Positions 34,540 to 46,616 of a stretch of DNA of 64,000 bases are shown here, in pieces. The DNA comes from Kitasatospora sp. MMS16-BH015 (GTDB lineage: Bacteria; Actinomycetota; Actinomycetes; Streptomycetales; Streptomycetaceae), in assembly GCF_002943525.1 (NCBI RefSeq), contig NZ_CP025394.1:2728001-2792000 (forward strand), given 5' to 3'. The notes beneath the pieces were generated by a model, which worked only from the letters and a program-made list of their open reading frames with translations, was not told the origin of the DNA and did no database searches. A program made the position numbers and the translations under genes. The number at the start of each line of letters is the position of its first letter. The first letter of the stretch is position 1.

Positions 34540-35409
34540 TCAGCCCAGCAGTGCCCGCCGGAGCTCACCCGTGACCCGCCGCACCTCCAGCTTGACCGGC
34601 CACCACACCTCCCGCCGCACCCACCGGCAGGGCCGCACCACCAGGTACCGCCAGATCCGCCCGGCCGTCCGCCAGGCCCAGGTCAGCACCCCGAGCAGCA
34701 CCCGGGCCACCGGCCGCAGCAGGACCCGCCAGACCCAGACGATCCCGCGCCCGACCCGCACCAGCCCGGCCCAGGCCACCCGTCCGACCGCGGCCAGTGC
34801 CCGACCCACCACCCGGCCCACCCGGACCAGTGCGGCGGCCGACACCCGACCGAGCCAGGCCAGCGGTGCGAGCACCAACCGCCGACCGGCCCGGGCCACC
34901 GCACGGCCGACCGGCAGCAGCACCGCCTTCCCGAACCAGATCAGCGGTCTGACCACCAGGTGGGTCACCACCCAGACCAGCGGCGCCACCACCAGGTACC
35001 CCACGGCCCAGACCATCGCCGCCGAGACCCCTCGGCCCACCGGCCGCAGCGCGGCCCGCCAGAGCCACCCCAGCGGCAGCACCACCAGGTGCGCCCCCAG
35101 CCACCGGACCCCGGCCACGCCCGCCCGGGCGGCCAGGGCGATGCCCCGGCCGAGCGCCGCCAGGCCCCGGCCGAGCGCCAGCGCCACCGGCACCACCGCC
35201 CGCCGCCAGACCCAGGCCAGCGGCCGGACGACCAAGGCCTCCAGCACCGCCCCGAGCAGCCGGCCGGCCCAGCCGATCACCGCGCCCACCGGCCGCAGCA
35301 CCACCAGCGCCAGCTCCCAGCCGAACCGCACCGGCACCACGACCACCAGCGCGACGGCCCGCAGCACCCCGACCAGGCACCCGACCGGTCTCTCCTGCTC
35401 CCCCGTCAT
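34540..35409 (-). CDS. Trp/Arg-rich repeat protein with LVVxPLxW units, function unknown
   Basis: A 289-residue protein with no recognised family. It is built of degenerate repeats around LVV-x-P-[LV]-x-W: LVVRPLAWVWRR, LVVLPLGWLWRA, LVVAPLVWVV, LVVRPLIWFGK, LVLAPLAWLGR, LLRPVARVLLG, LVVRPCRWVRR. It has about 21 Trp, very many Val, Leu and Arg, only two Lys and no Asp. The pattern of short hydrophobic stretches broken by Pro and Arg suggests in-plane or hairpin membrane segments rather than ordinary spanning helices. ATG start. It lies between the two radical-SAM partners and next to an acyltransferase on the same strand. Confidence 0.7.
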   Translation of the reverse strand: MTGEQERPVGCLVGVLRAVALVVVVPVRFGWELALVVLRPVGAVIGWAGRLLGAVLEALVVRPLAWVWRRAVVPVALALGRGLAALGRGIALAARAGVAGVRWLGAHLVVLPLGWLWRAALRPVGRGVSAAMVWAVGYLVVAPLVWVVTHLVVRPLIWFGKAVLLPVGRAVARAGRRLVLAPLAWLGRVSAAALVRVGRVVGRALAAVGRVAWAGLVRVGRGIVWVWRVLLRPVARVLLGVLTWAWRTAGRIWRYLVVRPCRWVRREVWWPVKLEVRRVTGELRRALLG

Positions 35410-35472
35410 GCGGTCCCCCTCGTACGGTCGGTCCTGTCGGAGACGGTGATGCTAGCCCAGCCGCCCCGCAGG

Positions 35473-36711
35473 TCAGACCCGGTCCAGCTCCATCGGCCCC
35501 TTCGGCTCCTCGTGCTTCTCCTGCTCCTCCTGCTTCTCCTGCTCCTCCTGGACACCGACCGCCGCGACCACCGGCGGCCGGGCGGCGAACACGTCCTTCA
35601 GCCGCAGCGCCTGCCGCTCCACCAGGTGCCAGGAGACGACGGCGGCGGCCAGCACCACCACGGCCGAGAGCGTCACGTACCCGAGGTAGCCCCAGCGCTG
35701 CGCGCCGAACACCGACAGGGTCTGCTGCACCGCGAAGCCGTAGATGTAGATGCCGTACGAGTAGTCGTGCCGCGCCCCGATCCGGCGCAGCGGGGCGGGC
35801 GCCCGCAGGCCGGTCCAGAGCACCAGGTAGGCGAAGGCCGGCAGCCCGATCACCGTGAACCCGCCCGCCCGGGCGGTGACCACCAGCGCCACGGCGGCCA
35901 GCAGCGCGAGCGGCCCGCTCATCGGCAGCCGGTCCCGGTAGAGCTCGGCCAGGGCACCCAGCGCGAACATCAGGAAGAGGGGCGGGAGGTAGCTCAGGTT
36001 GAACAGACCGAGCACCGGCAGGGTGACGTAACCACGGCCGAACTCATAGGTGGGTGCGAGGAATTGAGCATGCGTCAGAGACTCCTGGGCCACCTTGGCG
36101 AGCAGCCCGGCGGCGAGCAGCAGCACCACCCAGCGGGCCCGCCGCAGCACCCGGGTCACGGCCAGCGCGAGCACCGCCAGGTAGGCCAGCAGCTCGATCT
36201 TGAGCGACCAGAGCGACCCATTGAAGATCACCTTGTACGGCACGTCGGTGAGCAGGCCGCCGATCCGCTGCTGGGCGAACTGCGCCCGCCAGTTCCGCGC
36301 CAGGAAGTGCCAGACGCTGTCCGGCCCGGCGTTCCACGCCGAGGCCGGCAGGCCCTCCCGCCAGGCCACCAGCGGCGCCACCACGAAGGCCGTCACCAGC
36401 AGGCAGAACCAGAGCCCGGGGAAGATCCGCAGCGCCCGGTGCCAGAGGAACCGCCCGGCCCCGAGCCGGCGCCCGCTGCGCGTGATCAGCAGCCCCGAGA
36501 GCACGAAGAACCCGCAGACCCCGAGCGTCCCGAGGTCGCTCTGCCCCCGCAGCCACCCCGTCCCGAGGTTCGGCCGCGCGAACCCGAGCGGCTCGGCGTG
36601 CGCCGCCACCACCATCAGCGCGAACAGCAGGCGCAGCGCGCCGAAGCCGTTCCGCTGCGACCACACCTCAGCAAGGGACGGAGGTCGCCGCCCACGAAAA
36701 CCCGCCAGCAT
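35473..36711 (-). CDS. Acyltransferase 3 family membrane protein
   Basis: A 412-residue integral membrane protein with about ten helices, of the family that O-acylates surface sugars and lipids. RLLFALMVVAAHAEPLG carries the conserved His-containing first helix (VxxxH), and GVCGFFVLSGLLITRS and RALRIFPGLW match family motifs. LWSLKIELLAYL fits the conserved W-x-L-x-x-E region. The last about 25 residues are a charged Glu/Gln/Lys tail (EEQEKQEEQEKHEE) likely to form a coil in the cytoplasm. It may belong to the same insertion as its two neighbours. Confidence 0.88.
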   Translation of the reverse strand: MLAGFRGRRPPSLAEVWSQRNGFGALRLLFALMVVAAHAEPLGFARPNLGTGWLRGQSDLGTLGVCGFFVLSGLLITRSGRRLGAGRFLWHRALRIFPGLWFCLLVTAFVVAPLVAWREGLPASAWNAGPDSVWHFLARNWRAQFAQQRIGGLLTDVPYKVIFNGSLWSLKIELLAYLAVLALAVTRVLRRARWVVLLLAAGLLAKVAQESLTHAQFLAPTYEFGRGYVTLPVLGLFNLSYLPPLFLMFALGALAELYRDRLPMSGPLALLAAVALVVTARAGGFTVIGLPAFAYLVLWTGLRAPAPLRRIGARHDYSYGIYIYGFAVQQTLSVFGAQRWGYLGYVTLSAVVVLAAAVVSWHLVERQALRLKDVFAARPPVVAAVGVQEEQEKQEEQEKHEEPKGPMELDRV

Positions 36712-36861
36712 CGTCGGAAAATATCACCACCCCCACGCTCCGAAGAACCGATCGCCACCCACCACCGGCCTCCGACCGACCCGACCCGACCCGCCACGAT
36801 GGCAGAGCACTCGACTAGCCTCGCCCGGCAACGACCGTGCTGCTGAGGGGGACGGACACCC

Positions 36862-37392
36862 GTGTCGATGAAGGAAGAACTACAACAGCTGCTCGAACCG
36901 CCCGCCGAGAAGTGGCCGCTCCCGAGCCCGGCGGAGATCGAGCAGGCGTACGGCAGTGCCCTGCCCACCGACTTCCTGTGGCTGGCGGAGACCTACGGCT
37001 CTGGGGAGATCGCGCGTTACCTCAGCCTCTTCCCACCACTCCGGGCCGCCGAGATCGGGATGCGCTCCGGCGTCCACCCGTTCTCGGCCGCGCCGTCGGA
37101 GTACGAGGAGGAGAACGAGGGCCTCGACCCGGCCTACCTGGAGCCGGGCGGCCTGCTCACCTGGGGATTCACCCAGAACGACGACGTCGCCTGCTGGCAC
37201 CGGGTCGGGGAGCCGGACGAATGGCCGGTCGTCATCCGCCACGACCCGTGGACCCCGGGCCCGACCTGGGTGCGGCACGAGATGGGCGTCGTCGAATTCC
37301 TGGTGCGCACCATCCGCGGGCAGCTGGCGGCCAATCCGTTCACCGGCAACGAGCTCTGGCGCGATCCGTCCCCGTCGTTCGAGCGGCACTGA
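36862..37392 (+). CDS. SMI1/KNR4 (SUKH) family protein
   Basis: A 176-residue soluble protein resembling the SUKH superfamily, many of whose members are immunity proteins of polymorphic toxin systems. LPSPAEIEQAYGSALPTDFLWLAETYGSGEI (quoted in part: IEQAYGSALPTDFLWLAETY) is the family-defining helix-loop segment. Start is GTG at 36862, with ATG two codons later as an equal alternative. No toxin gene is next to it, so it may be an orphan immunity protein or a housekeeping member. It diverges from the acyltransferase gene. Confidence 0.8.
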   Translation: MSMKEELQQLLEPPAEKWPLPSPAEIEQAYGSALPTDFLWLAETYGSGEIARYLSLFPPLRAAEIGMRSGVHPFSAAPSEYEEENEGLDPAYLEPGGLLTWGFTQNDDVACWHRVGEPDEWPVVIRHDPWTPGPTWVRHEMGVVEFLVRTIRGQLAANPFTGNELWRDPSPSFERH

Positions 37393-37405
37393 GGCGGAGA
37401 AACGA

Positions 37406-37442
37406 ACGGTGCCCGCCCCGGCCGAACCGGGTCGGGCACCGT
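37406..37442. terminator. Bidirectional terminator between convergent genes
   Basis: Arms ACGGTGCCCG (37406-37415) and CGGGCACCGT (37433-37442), with CCGG pairs inside the loop, sit between the SUKH gene and the radical SAM gene. Confidence 0.7.
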
Positions 37443-37460
37443 CCGCCTGAAGCGGTGTGG

Positions 37461-39389
<1,929 letters not shown>

Positions 39390-39444
39390 AGGACTGGCTA
39401 CCTCAAGGTGACTTCGAACTTAAAGAAGGTGACTTTCAAGGGTA

Positions 39445-39529
39445 GCCGAGCCGCAGAACTGCTCGGTCCGCAGAGCTCCTCGGTCCACAGAGCTCCTCGG
39501 TCCACAGAGCTACTCGGTCCGCAGAACCG
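39445..39529. repeat. 17-bp tandem repeat between rodA and the radical SAM gene
   Basis: About five degenerate units of CTCGGTCCGCAGAGCTC in register (39462, 39479, 39496 and 39513 begin units, with a weaker one before). It fills the gap directly after the rodA stop. Purpose unknown. Confidence 0.85.
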
Positions 39530-39530
39530 C

Positions 39531-40730
39531 TCAGGTCCCTATCGGGCGCTGCGAGCGGACGGACTGGAGCAGGCCCACGGCCATCCAGACGGCGAACATC
39601 GAGGAGCCGCCGTAGGAGACGAAGGGCAGCGGGATGCCGGCCACCGGCATGATGCCGAGCGTCATGCCGATGTTCTCGAAGGCCTGGAAGGCGAACCAGG
39701 CGACGATGCCGCCGGCCAGGATGGTGCCGTAGAGGTCGGTGGCCTGGCGGGCGATCCGGCAGGCCCGCCAGAGCACCACGCCGACCAGCAGGATGATCGC
39801 CAGGCCGCCGACGAAGCCGAGCTCCTCGCCCGCCACGGTGAAGACGAAGTCGGTCTGCTGCTCGGGGACGAACTGGCCGGTGGTCTGGGTGCCGTGGAAG
39901 AGGCCCATGCCGGTCAGGCCGCCGGAGCCGATCGCGATCCGGGCCTGGGCGGTGTTGTAGCCCACGCCGGCCGGGTCGAGGGCGGGGTTGGCGAAGGCGG
40001 CGAAGCGGTCGATCTGGTACTTGCTGAGCACGCCCAGCTGCCAGATCGCGGCCGCGCCGCCCGCGCCGACGGTGATCAGGCCGAAGACCCAGCGGTTGGG
40101 CGCGCCGGAGGCCAGCAGGATGCCCATGATGGTCACGGCCATCACCATGACCGAGCCGAGGTCGGGCATCAGCATGACGACGCCCATCGGCACGGCGGCC
40201 AGCGCCAGGGCCTGGAAGACGCTCTTGTCGGAGGGGATGGTCCGCTCCCCCGCGTCCACCCGGGCGGAGAGCACCACGGCCATCCCGAGCACGATCGCGA
40301 TCTTGGCGAACTCGGCCGGCTGGAGCGAGAAGCCGCCGCCGAACTGGATCCAGGAGTGCGCGCCGTTGACCCGCGAGCCCAGCGGGCTGAGCGCGGCGAG
40401 CAGTATCACCAGCACCGCGAGGTAGAGGAACGGGACGGCGGTGCGCACCCGGCGCACCCCTATCACGATCACCGTGCCGCAGAGCACCAGGCCGATCAGC
40501 AGGTTGGTCAGGTGCCGGTAGAGGAAGTACTGCGGGTCGCCGTGGGTCAGCGAGTCACGGCCACGGGTGGCCGACCAGACCAGCAGCGAGCTGCCCAGGG
40601 AGAGCGCGAGGGCCGCCAGGATCATGATCCAGTCGAGCCGCCGCAGCGGGGAGTCCTTGGCCAGGGCCCGCCCGATCAGCCCGCGCTGCGGGGAGAGCCG
40701 GACGGGGCGGTACGAGCCGTACGCGGTCAT
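39531..40730 (-). CDS. rodA: RodA/FtsW family SEDS peptidoglycan glycosyltransferase
   Basis: A 399-residue membrane protein with about ten helices that polymerises lipid II with its partner PBP2. SEDS signatures include HSWIQFGGGFSLQPAEFAKIA (quoted in part: WIQFGGGFSLQPAEFAK), MLMPDLGSVMVM, PEQQTDFVFTVAGEELGFVGG and GIPLPFVSYGGSSM. It overlaps the start of mrdA by four bases, so translation is coupled. In streptomycetes this cluster serves spore-wall synthesis more than tip growth. Confidence 0.95.
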   Translation of the reverse strand: MTAYGSYRPVRLSPQRGLIGRALAKDSPLRRLDWIMILAALALSLGSSLLVWSATRGRDSLTHGDPQYFLYRHLTNLLIGLVLCGTVIVIGVRRVRTAVPFLYLAVLVILLAALSPLGSRVNGAHSWIQFGGGFSLQPAEFAKIAIVLGMAVVLSARVDAGERTIPSDKSVFQALALAAVPMGVVMLMPDLGSVMVMAVTIMGILLASGAPNRWVFGLITVGAGGAAAIWQLGVLSKYQIDRFAAFANPALDPAGVGYNTAQARIAIGSGGLTGMGLFHGTQTTGQFVPEQQTDFVFTVAGEELGFVGGLAIILLVGVVLWRACRIARQATDLYGTILAGGIVAWFAFQAFENIGMTLGIMPVAGIPLPFVSYGGSSMFAVWMAVGLLQSVRSQRPIGT

Positions 40731-42973
40731 GCCCGGCTCCTTCCGTACGCGCGGGTCGGTTCGAGGGCGGCGGGCAGCGCCAGGTCGGCGGAGGCCGGGG
40801 CGGCCGGCAGCGCCGGGTCCAGGAAGGCCCGCTCGCCCTGGAAGGGGGTGGAGAGGGTGGTGGAGAAGGAGGCGGGCTTGAGGATGGCGGTGCCGTCCGG
40901 GTTGAACTTCGGCAGCTCGGCCTGCGGCTTGGGCAGCAGGGCCTTGGAGTTGTCGATGTTGCCCTTGTCGTCCACGCCGTACAGCGCCTGGTAGATCCGG
41001 CGCACGGAGTCACCGGAACCACCGGAGCCGGTGCCGCCTTGGCTTATCGTCATCACGACCGCGTAGTCGCCGCTGTACGTGGTCAGCCACGAGGTGGTCT
41101 GCTTGCCGGCGACCTCGGCGGTGCCGGTCTTGGCGTGCAGCTCGATCTTGCCCTGCGGCCAGCCCGATCCGACGAACTTCCAGGCGGCGGTGCCGCTGGT
41201 GATGACGCCCGCGGTGGCCTGGTTGATGTAGCTGAGCAGCTCGCCGCCGGCCGGGATCTTGCCGTCCTCGTGCGGGGCGATGTCGCGGACCAGCCCGCCG
41301 CCGGGGCTGACCACGGCCTTGCCGATGGTCGGGCGGTAGAGGGTGCCGCCGTTGGCCAGGGCCGAGTAGATCCGGGCCATCTGGAGCGGGGTGACCAGGG
41401 TGTCGCCCTGGCCGATCGCGAAGTTGACCGAGTCACCGGCACGCATCACGTTGCCGTCCACGCAGTTCTCGCGGGCGATCTCGTCGGCGTACTCGTGGCC
41501 GCCCTTGGCCGCCTGGGAGCACCAGGCGTCCTTGTTGGCGTCGAAGAAGGACTGCTTCCACTGCCGGTCCGGGACGCGGCCGGTCACCTCGCCCGGCAGG
41601 TCGATGCCGGTCTTGGCGCCGAGGCCGAACTGGTGGGCGGTCTTGAAGAACCAGTCCTGCGGGTTCTTCGGCTTGATGCCGCCGTCCTTCATCCACTGGT
41701 CGTAGGAGAGGCCGTAGAAGACGGTGTCGCAGGAGACCTCCAGGGCCTTCTCCAGCGAGATGTCACCGAAGCTCTCGCTCTCGAAGTTCTTGAACTCGCG
41801 ACCGCCGATGGTCATGCTCTTCGGGCACGGGTAGTGCCCGTCCAGCGAGTACCCCGCCTGCACGGCGGCGGTGGTGGAGATGACCTTGAAGGTCGAGCCG
41901 GGGGCGGACTGACCCTGTATGGCCCGGTTGATCAGCGGGTAGTTGGAGTCCTTGTTGTTGAGCGCCTGGTAGTCCTTGGCCGAGATGCCGCCGACCCAGA
42001 GGTTCGGGTCGAAGGTCGGGGCCGAGGCCATCGCGACGATCCGGCCGGTGTGCACGTCCATCACCACGGCGGCGCCGGAGTCGGCCTCGTAGTTCTTGTT
42101 GGTCTCCTTGTCGAAGACCTGCCGGGCGTCGGTCATGGCCTGGGCGAGCTGCTGCTCGACCACCTTCTGCACCCGGGCGTCGATGCTGGTCACCAGGTTG
42201 TTGCCGGGCTGGGCGGGGGTGTTGCCAGCGCTGCCGATCACCCGGCCGAGGTTGTCCACCTCGAGGCGGTCGACCCCGGTGGTGCCGCGCAGGTCGTTGT
42301 CGTACACGGCCTCCAGGCCGGCCCGGCCGACCTGGTCGGAGGGCAGCCGGCGGTCCCGGCCGGTCTTGTCGGCCGACTTGGAGACCTCCTCGTCCGTCAC
42401 TGGGGAGAGGTAGCCGAGCACCTGGGCGGCGTTGGCGCCCTCGGTGCCGGGGTAGTTGCGCACGGCGGTGGGCTGGGCGGTGACGCCGGGGAAGTCCTCG
42501 CGGCGCTCCATTATCTGCATCGCCTGCTGGGTGGTGGCCTGCTGGGTGACCGGGATCGGCTGGTAGGGCGAGCCGTTCCAGCAGGGCTGCGGGGTCTTGG
42601 CGTCGCAGAGCCGCACCTTGTCCTGCACGTCCTTGGCGGGCACGCCGAGCACCTCGGCGAGGCGGCCGAGCACCGCCTTGCCGTGGTCCTTCTGCTGCAG
42701 CAGCGAGGTGCGGCTGACCGAGACCACCAGCCGGGTCTGATTGGCCGCCAGCACCCGGCCGGAGGCGTCCAGGATCTCGCCGCGGATGGCCGGTTCGACC
42801 ACCTCGCGGATGTGGTTGCCCTGGGACTTGGCGACGTACTCGCTGCCGGTGCGGATCTGGAGGTACCAGAGCCGCCCGCCGAGGGTGGCGAGCAGCGAGA
42901 GCACCAGCACCTGCAGGACGACCAGGCGGATCGTCACCCGCTGGGTGCGGCCGGTCTCCGGGATGTTGCTCAA
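40727..42973 (-). CDS. mrdA: Penicillin-binding protein 2 (class B transpeptidase)
   Basis: A 748-residue class B PBP that cross-links peptidoglycan made by RodA. An N-terminal membrane helix (about 15-35) is followed by the dimerisation domain (about 55-230) and the transpeptidase domain. The SxxK motif STFK is at about 360, an SxD/SxN-type motif in VSCDTVFYG near 425, and KTGTAEV near 615. The C-terminal about 90 residues form a Pro/Ala-rich extension. It lies between mreD and rodA in one operon, 46 bases from mreD. Confidence 0.95.
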   Translation of the reverse strand: MSNIPETGRTQRVTIRLVVLQVLVLSLLATLGGRLWYLQIRTGSEYVAKSQGNHIREVVEPAIRGEILDASGRVLAANQTRLVVSVSRTSLLQQKDHGKAVLGRLAEVLGVPAKDVQDKVRLCDAKTPQPCWNGSPYQPIPVTQQATTQQAMQIMERREDFPGVTAQPTAVRNYPGTEGANAAQVLGYLSPVTDEEVSKSADKTGRDRRLPSDQVGRAGLEAVYDNDLRGTTGVDRLEVDNLGRVIGSAGNTPAQPGNNLVTSIDARVQKVVEQQLAQAMTDARQVFDKETNKNYEADSGAAVVMDVHTGRIVAMASAPTFDPNLWVGGISAKDYQALNNKDSNYPLINRAIQGQSAPGSTFKVISTTAAVQAGYSLDGHYPCPKSMTIGGREFKNFESESFGDISLEKALEVSCDTVFYGLSYDQWMKDGGIKPKNPQDWFFKTAHQFGLGAKTGIDLPGEVTGRVPDRQWKQSFFDANKDAWCSQAAKGGHEYADEIARENCVDGNVMRAGDSVNFAIGQGDTLVTPLQMARIYSALANGGTLYRPTIGKAVVSPGGGLVRDIAPHEDGKIPAGGELLSYINQATAGVITSGTAAWKFVGSGWPQGKIELHAKTGTAEVAGKQTTSWLTTYSGDYAVVMTISQGGTGSGGSGDSVRRIYQALYGVDDKGNIDNSKALLPKPQAELPKFNPDGTAILKPASFSTTLSTPFQGERAFLDPALPAAPASADLALPAALEPTRAYGRSRA

Positions 42974-43019
42974 CGGACTTCGCTCCTGCGAATCGTGACG
43001 AGGGGGTGGCCCACGGCGG

Positions 43020-43676
43020 CTACGGGCGCTTGGCCAGGCCGGGGATGCGCTTCTTGCGCCCGAAGGCGCTCTTGCCGTACGTGGGCACCGAGGAGACCTC
43101 GCGGGTGGTGCGGTAGCGGGAGAGGGTGCCGAGGCCCGAGCCCGAGCCGTCGCTGCTCTCGGTGGTCACCGGGCCGCCGTCGAAGCGGCGGGCCAGGGCC
43201 ATCACGGCCGGCACCACGAAGGGGGCCAGCAGCACGTCGTAGAGCAGTGCGCTGAACACCAGGCCGCCGAGGCCCACGTGCCGGGCGGCGGTGTCGCCGA
43301 CCAGGGCGCCGACGGTCGCGTACAGCAGGGTGGAGACCACGGCCGCGCCGGCCACCACGATCAGCGCGCTGACCGCCGAGCGCTGCCGGCCGCCCTCGGG
43401 GCGGAGCAGGCCGGTGGCGTAGCCGAGCAGGCAGAGCACCAGGGCGTAGCGGCCGATCGCGTGGTCGGAGGGCGGGGCCAGGTCGGCCAGCAGGCCGCCG
43501 GCGAAGCCGACCGCGCAGCCGGCCGCCGGGCCGTAGACCAGGGCCAGGCCGACCACCACGAGCAGCAGCAGGTCGGGGGTGGCGCCGGGCAGTTGGAGCC
43601 GGCCGAGCACGCTCACCTGGAGCACCAGGGCGAGCAGCAGCAGGACGGCGGCGAGCGGGATGCGGCTGGTGCGCAC
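43020..43676 (-). CDS. mreD: Rod shape-determining protein MreD
   Basis: A 218-residue integral membrane protein with about five or six helices, part of the MreCD-RodA-PBP2 complex. It starts with GTG at RTSRIPLAAVLLL, two bases after the mreC stop, so coupling is likely. DLLLLVVVGLALVYGPAAG and FAGGLLADL fit MreD. The last about 55 residues are a polar extension (SSDGSGSGLG, GRKKRIPGLAKRP) longer than in rod-shaped bacteria. Confidence 0.92.
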   Translation of the reverse strand: MRTSRIPLAAVLLLLALVLQVSVLGRLQLPGATPDLLLLVVVGLALVYGPAAGCAVGFAGGLLADLAPPSDHAIGRYALVLCLLGYATGLLRPEGGRQRSAVSALIVVAGAAVVSTLLYATVGALVGDTAARHVGLGGLVFSALLYDVLLAPFVVPAVMALARRFDGGPVTTESSDGSGSGLGTLSRYRTTREVSSVPTYGKSAFGRKKRIPGLAKRP

Positions 43677-43678
43677 GG

Positions 43679-44626
43679 TCAGTTCCCCCCGGTGGGAGTG
43701 GTCGCGGGCGGGGTGGCGGGCTGCTGGGGTGCCGCCGGGGCACCGGCCGCCGGGGCATTGGCGGCCGGGGCGGGCGGCAGCACCGCGTCCCGCGGGTCGG
43801 TGCGCGGCGGGACGACCACCACGCCGACCAGGTCCAGCCGGGTGAACTGGACGAAGGGCTCGACCTGGACGGTCTTGGTCAGCTCGCCCGGGGTCGCCTC
43901 GACCTTGACCACCTTGCCGACCGGCACGCCGGGCACGAACGGGCGGCCGCTCTGCGAGCCGAAGGTGACCAGCCGGTCGCCGGGCTTGACCTGGGCCTTG
44001 CCGTTGAGCAGCGAGACCCGCATCGGGCCGGTGCCCTGGCCGTTGGCGAAGCCGATCTCGCCGCTGCCCTCCAGCCGGGCCCCGGCGGTGAAGCCGGGGT
44101 CGGAGGCGAGCAGCACGGTGGCGGTGGTGCGGGCCACCGTGGTGACCCGGCCGACCAGGCCCTGGCCGTTGATGACGGTCATGTCGCGGGTGAGGCCGTC
44201 GTCGCTGCCGGCGTCGATGGTGATCGTCCAGGAGAAGCCCTGGGCGGCGCCGATCGCGATCACCTGGGCGGCCTTGACGGTGTAGCCGCCCGCGCCGGCG
44301 GTGCGCAGCAGGTCGTCCAGCTGGCGGGTGCGGCCGGTGGCGGCGTCCGAGGAGGCGACCCGCTGGCGCAGCTCGGTGTTCTCCCGGGTGATCTGGTCGA
44401 GCCGCTGCTGGTGGGTGCTCGCGTCGCGGACGGCGCGGATCGTCCCGGCCACCGGGTCGACCGCCCCGGAGGCGGCCCGCTCGACCGGCCCGAGCACGCT
44501 CGCGGCGGCGCGTCTGGCGCCGCCCAGGGGCGAGCTCTCCCCGCCCTTGATGTCGACCGTGATGAGCGCGAAGGCCACGGCGACCAGCAGGATGAGCAGG
44601 AGTCGGCTCTCTCGGGTGTCCCTCAC
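43679..44626 (-). CDS. mreC: Rod shape-determining protein MreC
   Basis: A 315-residue protein: membrane helix at about 7-25, coiled coil at about 65-100 (QQRLDQITRENTELRQRVA), then the beta-rich periplasmic-type domain with VIAIGAAQGFSWTITIDAGS and LVTFGSQSGRPFVPGVPVG. It bridges MreB/MreD and the PBPs. The C-terminal 45 residues are Pro/Ala-rich. It follows mreB by about 110 bases in the same operon. Confidence 0.95.
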   Translation of the reverse strand: MRDTRESRLLLILLVAVAFALITVDIKGGESSPLGGARRAAASVLGPVERAASGAVDPVAGTIRAVRDASTHQQRLDQITRENTELRQRVASSDAATGRTRQLDDLLRTAGAGGYTVKAAQVIAIGAAQGFSWTITIDAGSDDGLTRDMTVINGQGLVGRVTTVARTTATVLLASDPGFTAGARLEGSGEIGFANGQGTGPMRVSLLNGKAQVKPGDRLVTFGSQSGRPFVPGVPVGKVVKVEATPGELTKTVQVEPFVQFTRLDLVGVVVVPPRTDPRDAVLPPAPAANAPAAGAPAAPQQPATPPATTPTGGN

Positions 44627-44736
44627 GGTGCTGGAGCTGCCCCTTCGTTCCGTGACCGGTAAGTGCCCGTGCCGGGTGAGCTGTGGGGCTCACCCGGCGA
44701 GGCGTTCAGTATTGAGGTGGCGGTGCTGAGGTGGTG

Positions 44737-45774
<1,038 letters not shown>

Positions 45775-46083
45775 GGAGAGTGGGGTGCCTTCCCGGGCTC
45801 GGAGTCATCAGATGGCGGGGAGATGGGCGGAATTCAGCTGAGCAGCCGTACCGGGCCCAAGAGTTGAGTCCATCGTAGCCACGCCGGTCATCAGCTCGGA
45901 CGCGATGTCCGGCCTACCGCCCATTGTCCGGGGTACGACCGCGTCTCATTGGATTGGGACGCCGTGTCGGGGTGTGGAGTTCCGTGATTTGACGATCAAA
46001 GTCTGGTGTTAACGCAGACGGCGCACAGAGCGGGCCGGGACGCTCACACGCCCGGCCCTACCTGGGCCGATCCCGAAGCTCGG
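45775..46083. other. 309-base region between ndk and mreB
   Basis: No gene is supported. It is AT-richer than its neighbours, as expected for the mreB promoter region. TACGAT at 45872-45877 (minus strand) is a candidate -10 element about 98 bases before the mreB start. The left part also carries any ndk termination signal, but no strong hairpin is seen. Confidence 0.45.
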
Positions 46084-46497
46084 TCAGGCGTGCGAGGGGA
46101 AGAAGATCTTGATCTCGCGCTCGGCCGAGGCCTCGGAGTCGGAGGCGTGGATCAGGTTCTCGCGGGTGATGGTCGCGAAGTCGCCGCGGATGGTGCCCGG
46201 GCCGGCCTGCAGCGGGTCGGTGGCACCGGCCAGCGCGCGGATGCCCGGCACCACGTTCTCGCCCTCGACGATCAGCGCGAGCGAGGGGCCCGAGGTCATG
46301 AACTCGAGCAGCGGCTCGTAGAACGGGCGGCCGACGTGCTCCTCGTAGTGCTGCTCCAGCGTGGCGCGGTCGAACGTGCGCAGCTCGACCGCCGCGAGCT
46401 GCCAGCCCGCCTTGCGCTCGATCCGGCTGATGATCTCGCCGGCCAGGCCGCGCTTGACGGCGTCGGGCTTGAGCAGGACGAGAGTGCGCTGGGACAC
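46084..46497 (-). CDS. ndk: Nucleoside diphosphate kinase
   Basis: A 137-residue enzyme that equilibrates NTP and dNTP pools by phosphohistidine transfer. It begins with GTG at SQRTLVLLKPDAVKRG. The catalytic-His region IRGDFATITRENLIHASDS shows N-x-x-H-A/G-S-D-S, the usual active site. Length is typical of bacterial Ndk. It follows the DUF4233 gene and folC on the same strand. Confidence 0.97.
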   Translation of the reverse strand: MSQRTLVLLKPDAVKRGLAGEIISRIERKAGWQLAAVELRTFDRATLEQHYEEHVGRPFYEPLLEFMTSGPSLALIVEGENVVPGIRALAGATDPLQAGPGTIRGDFATITRENLIHASDSEASAEREIKIFFPSHA

Positions 46498-46616
46498 GGT
46501 GCGGCTCCAGGGGATTCGGTACGGCATGGTGTATGCGGCCTTGCCCGAAACATTACCTTGCGTGAGCACGGCAGGCCGCATACCCCCGGCTGCCCCGAAA
46601 GGCCCGGTCGAACCCC

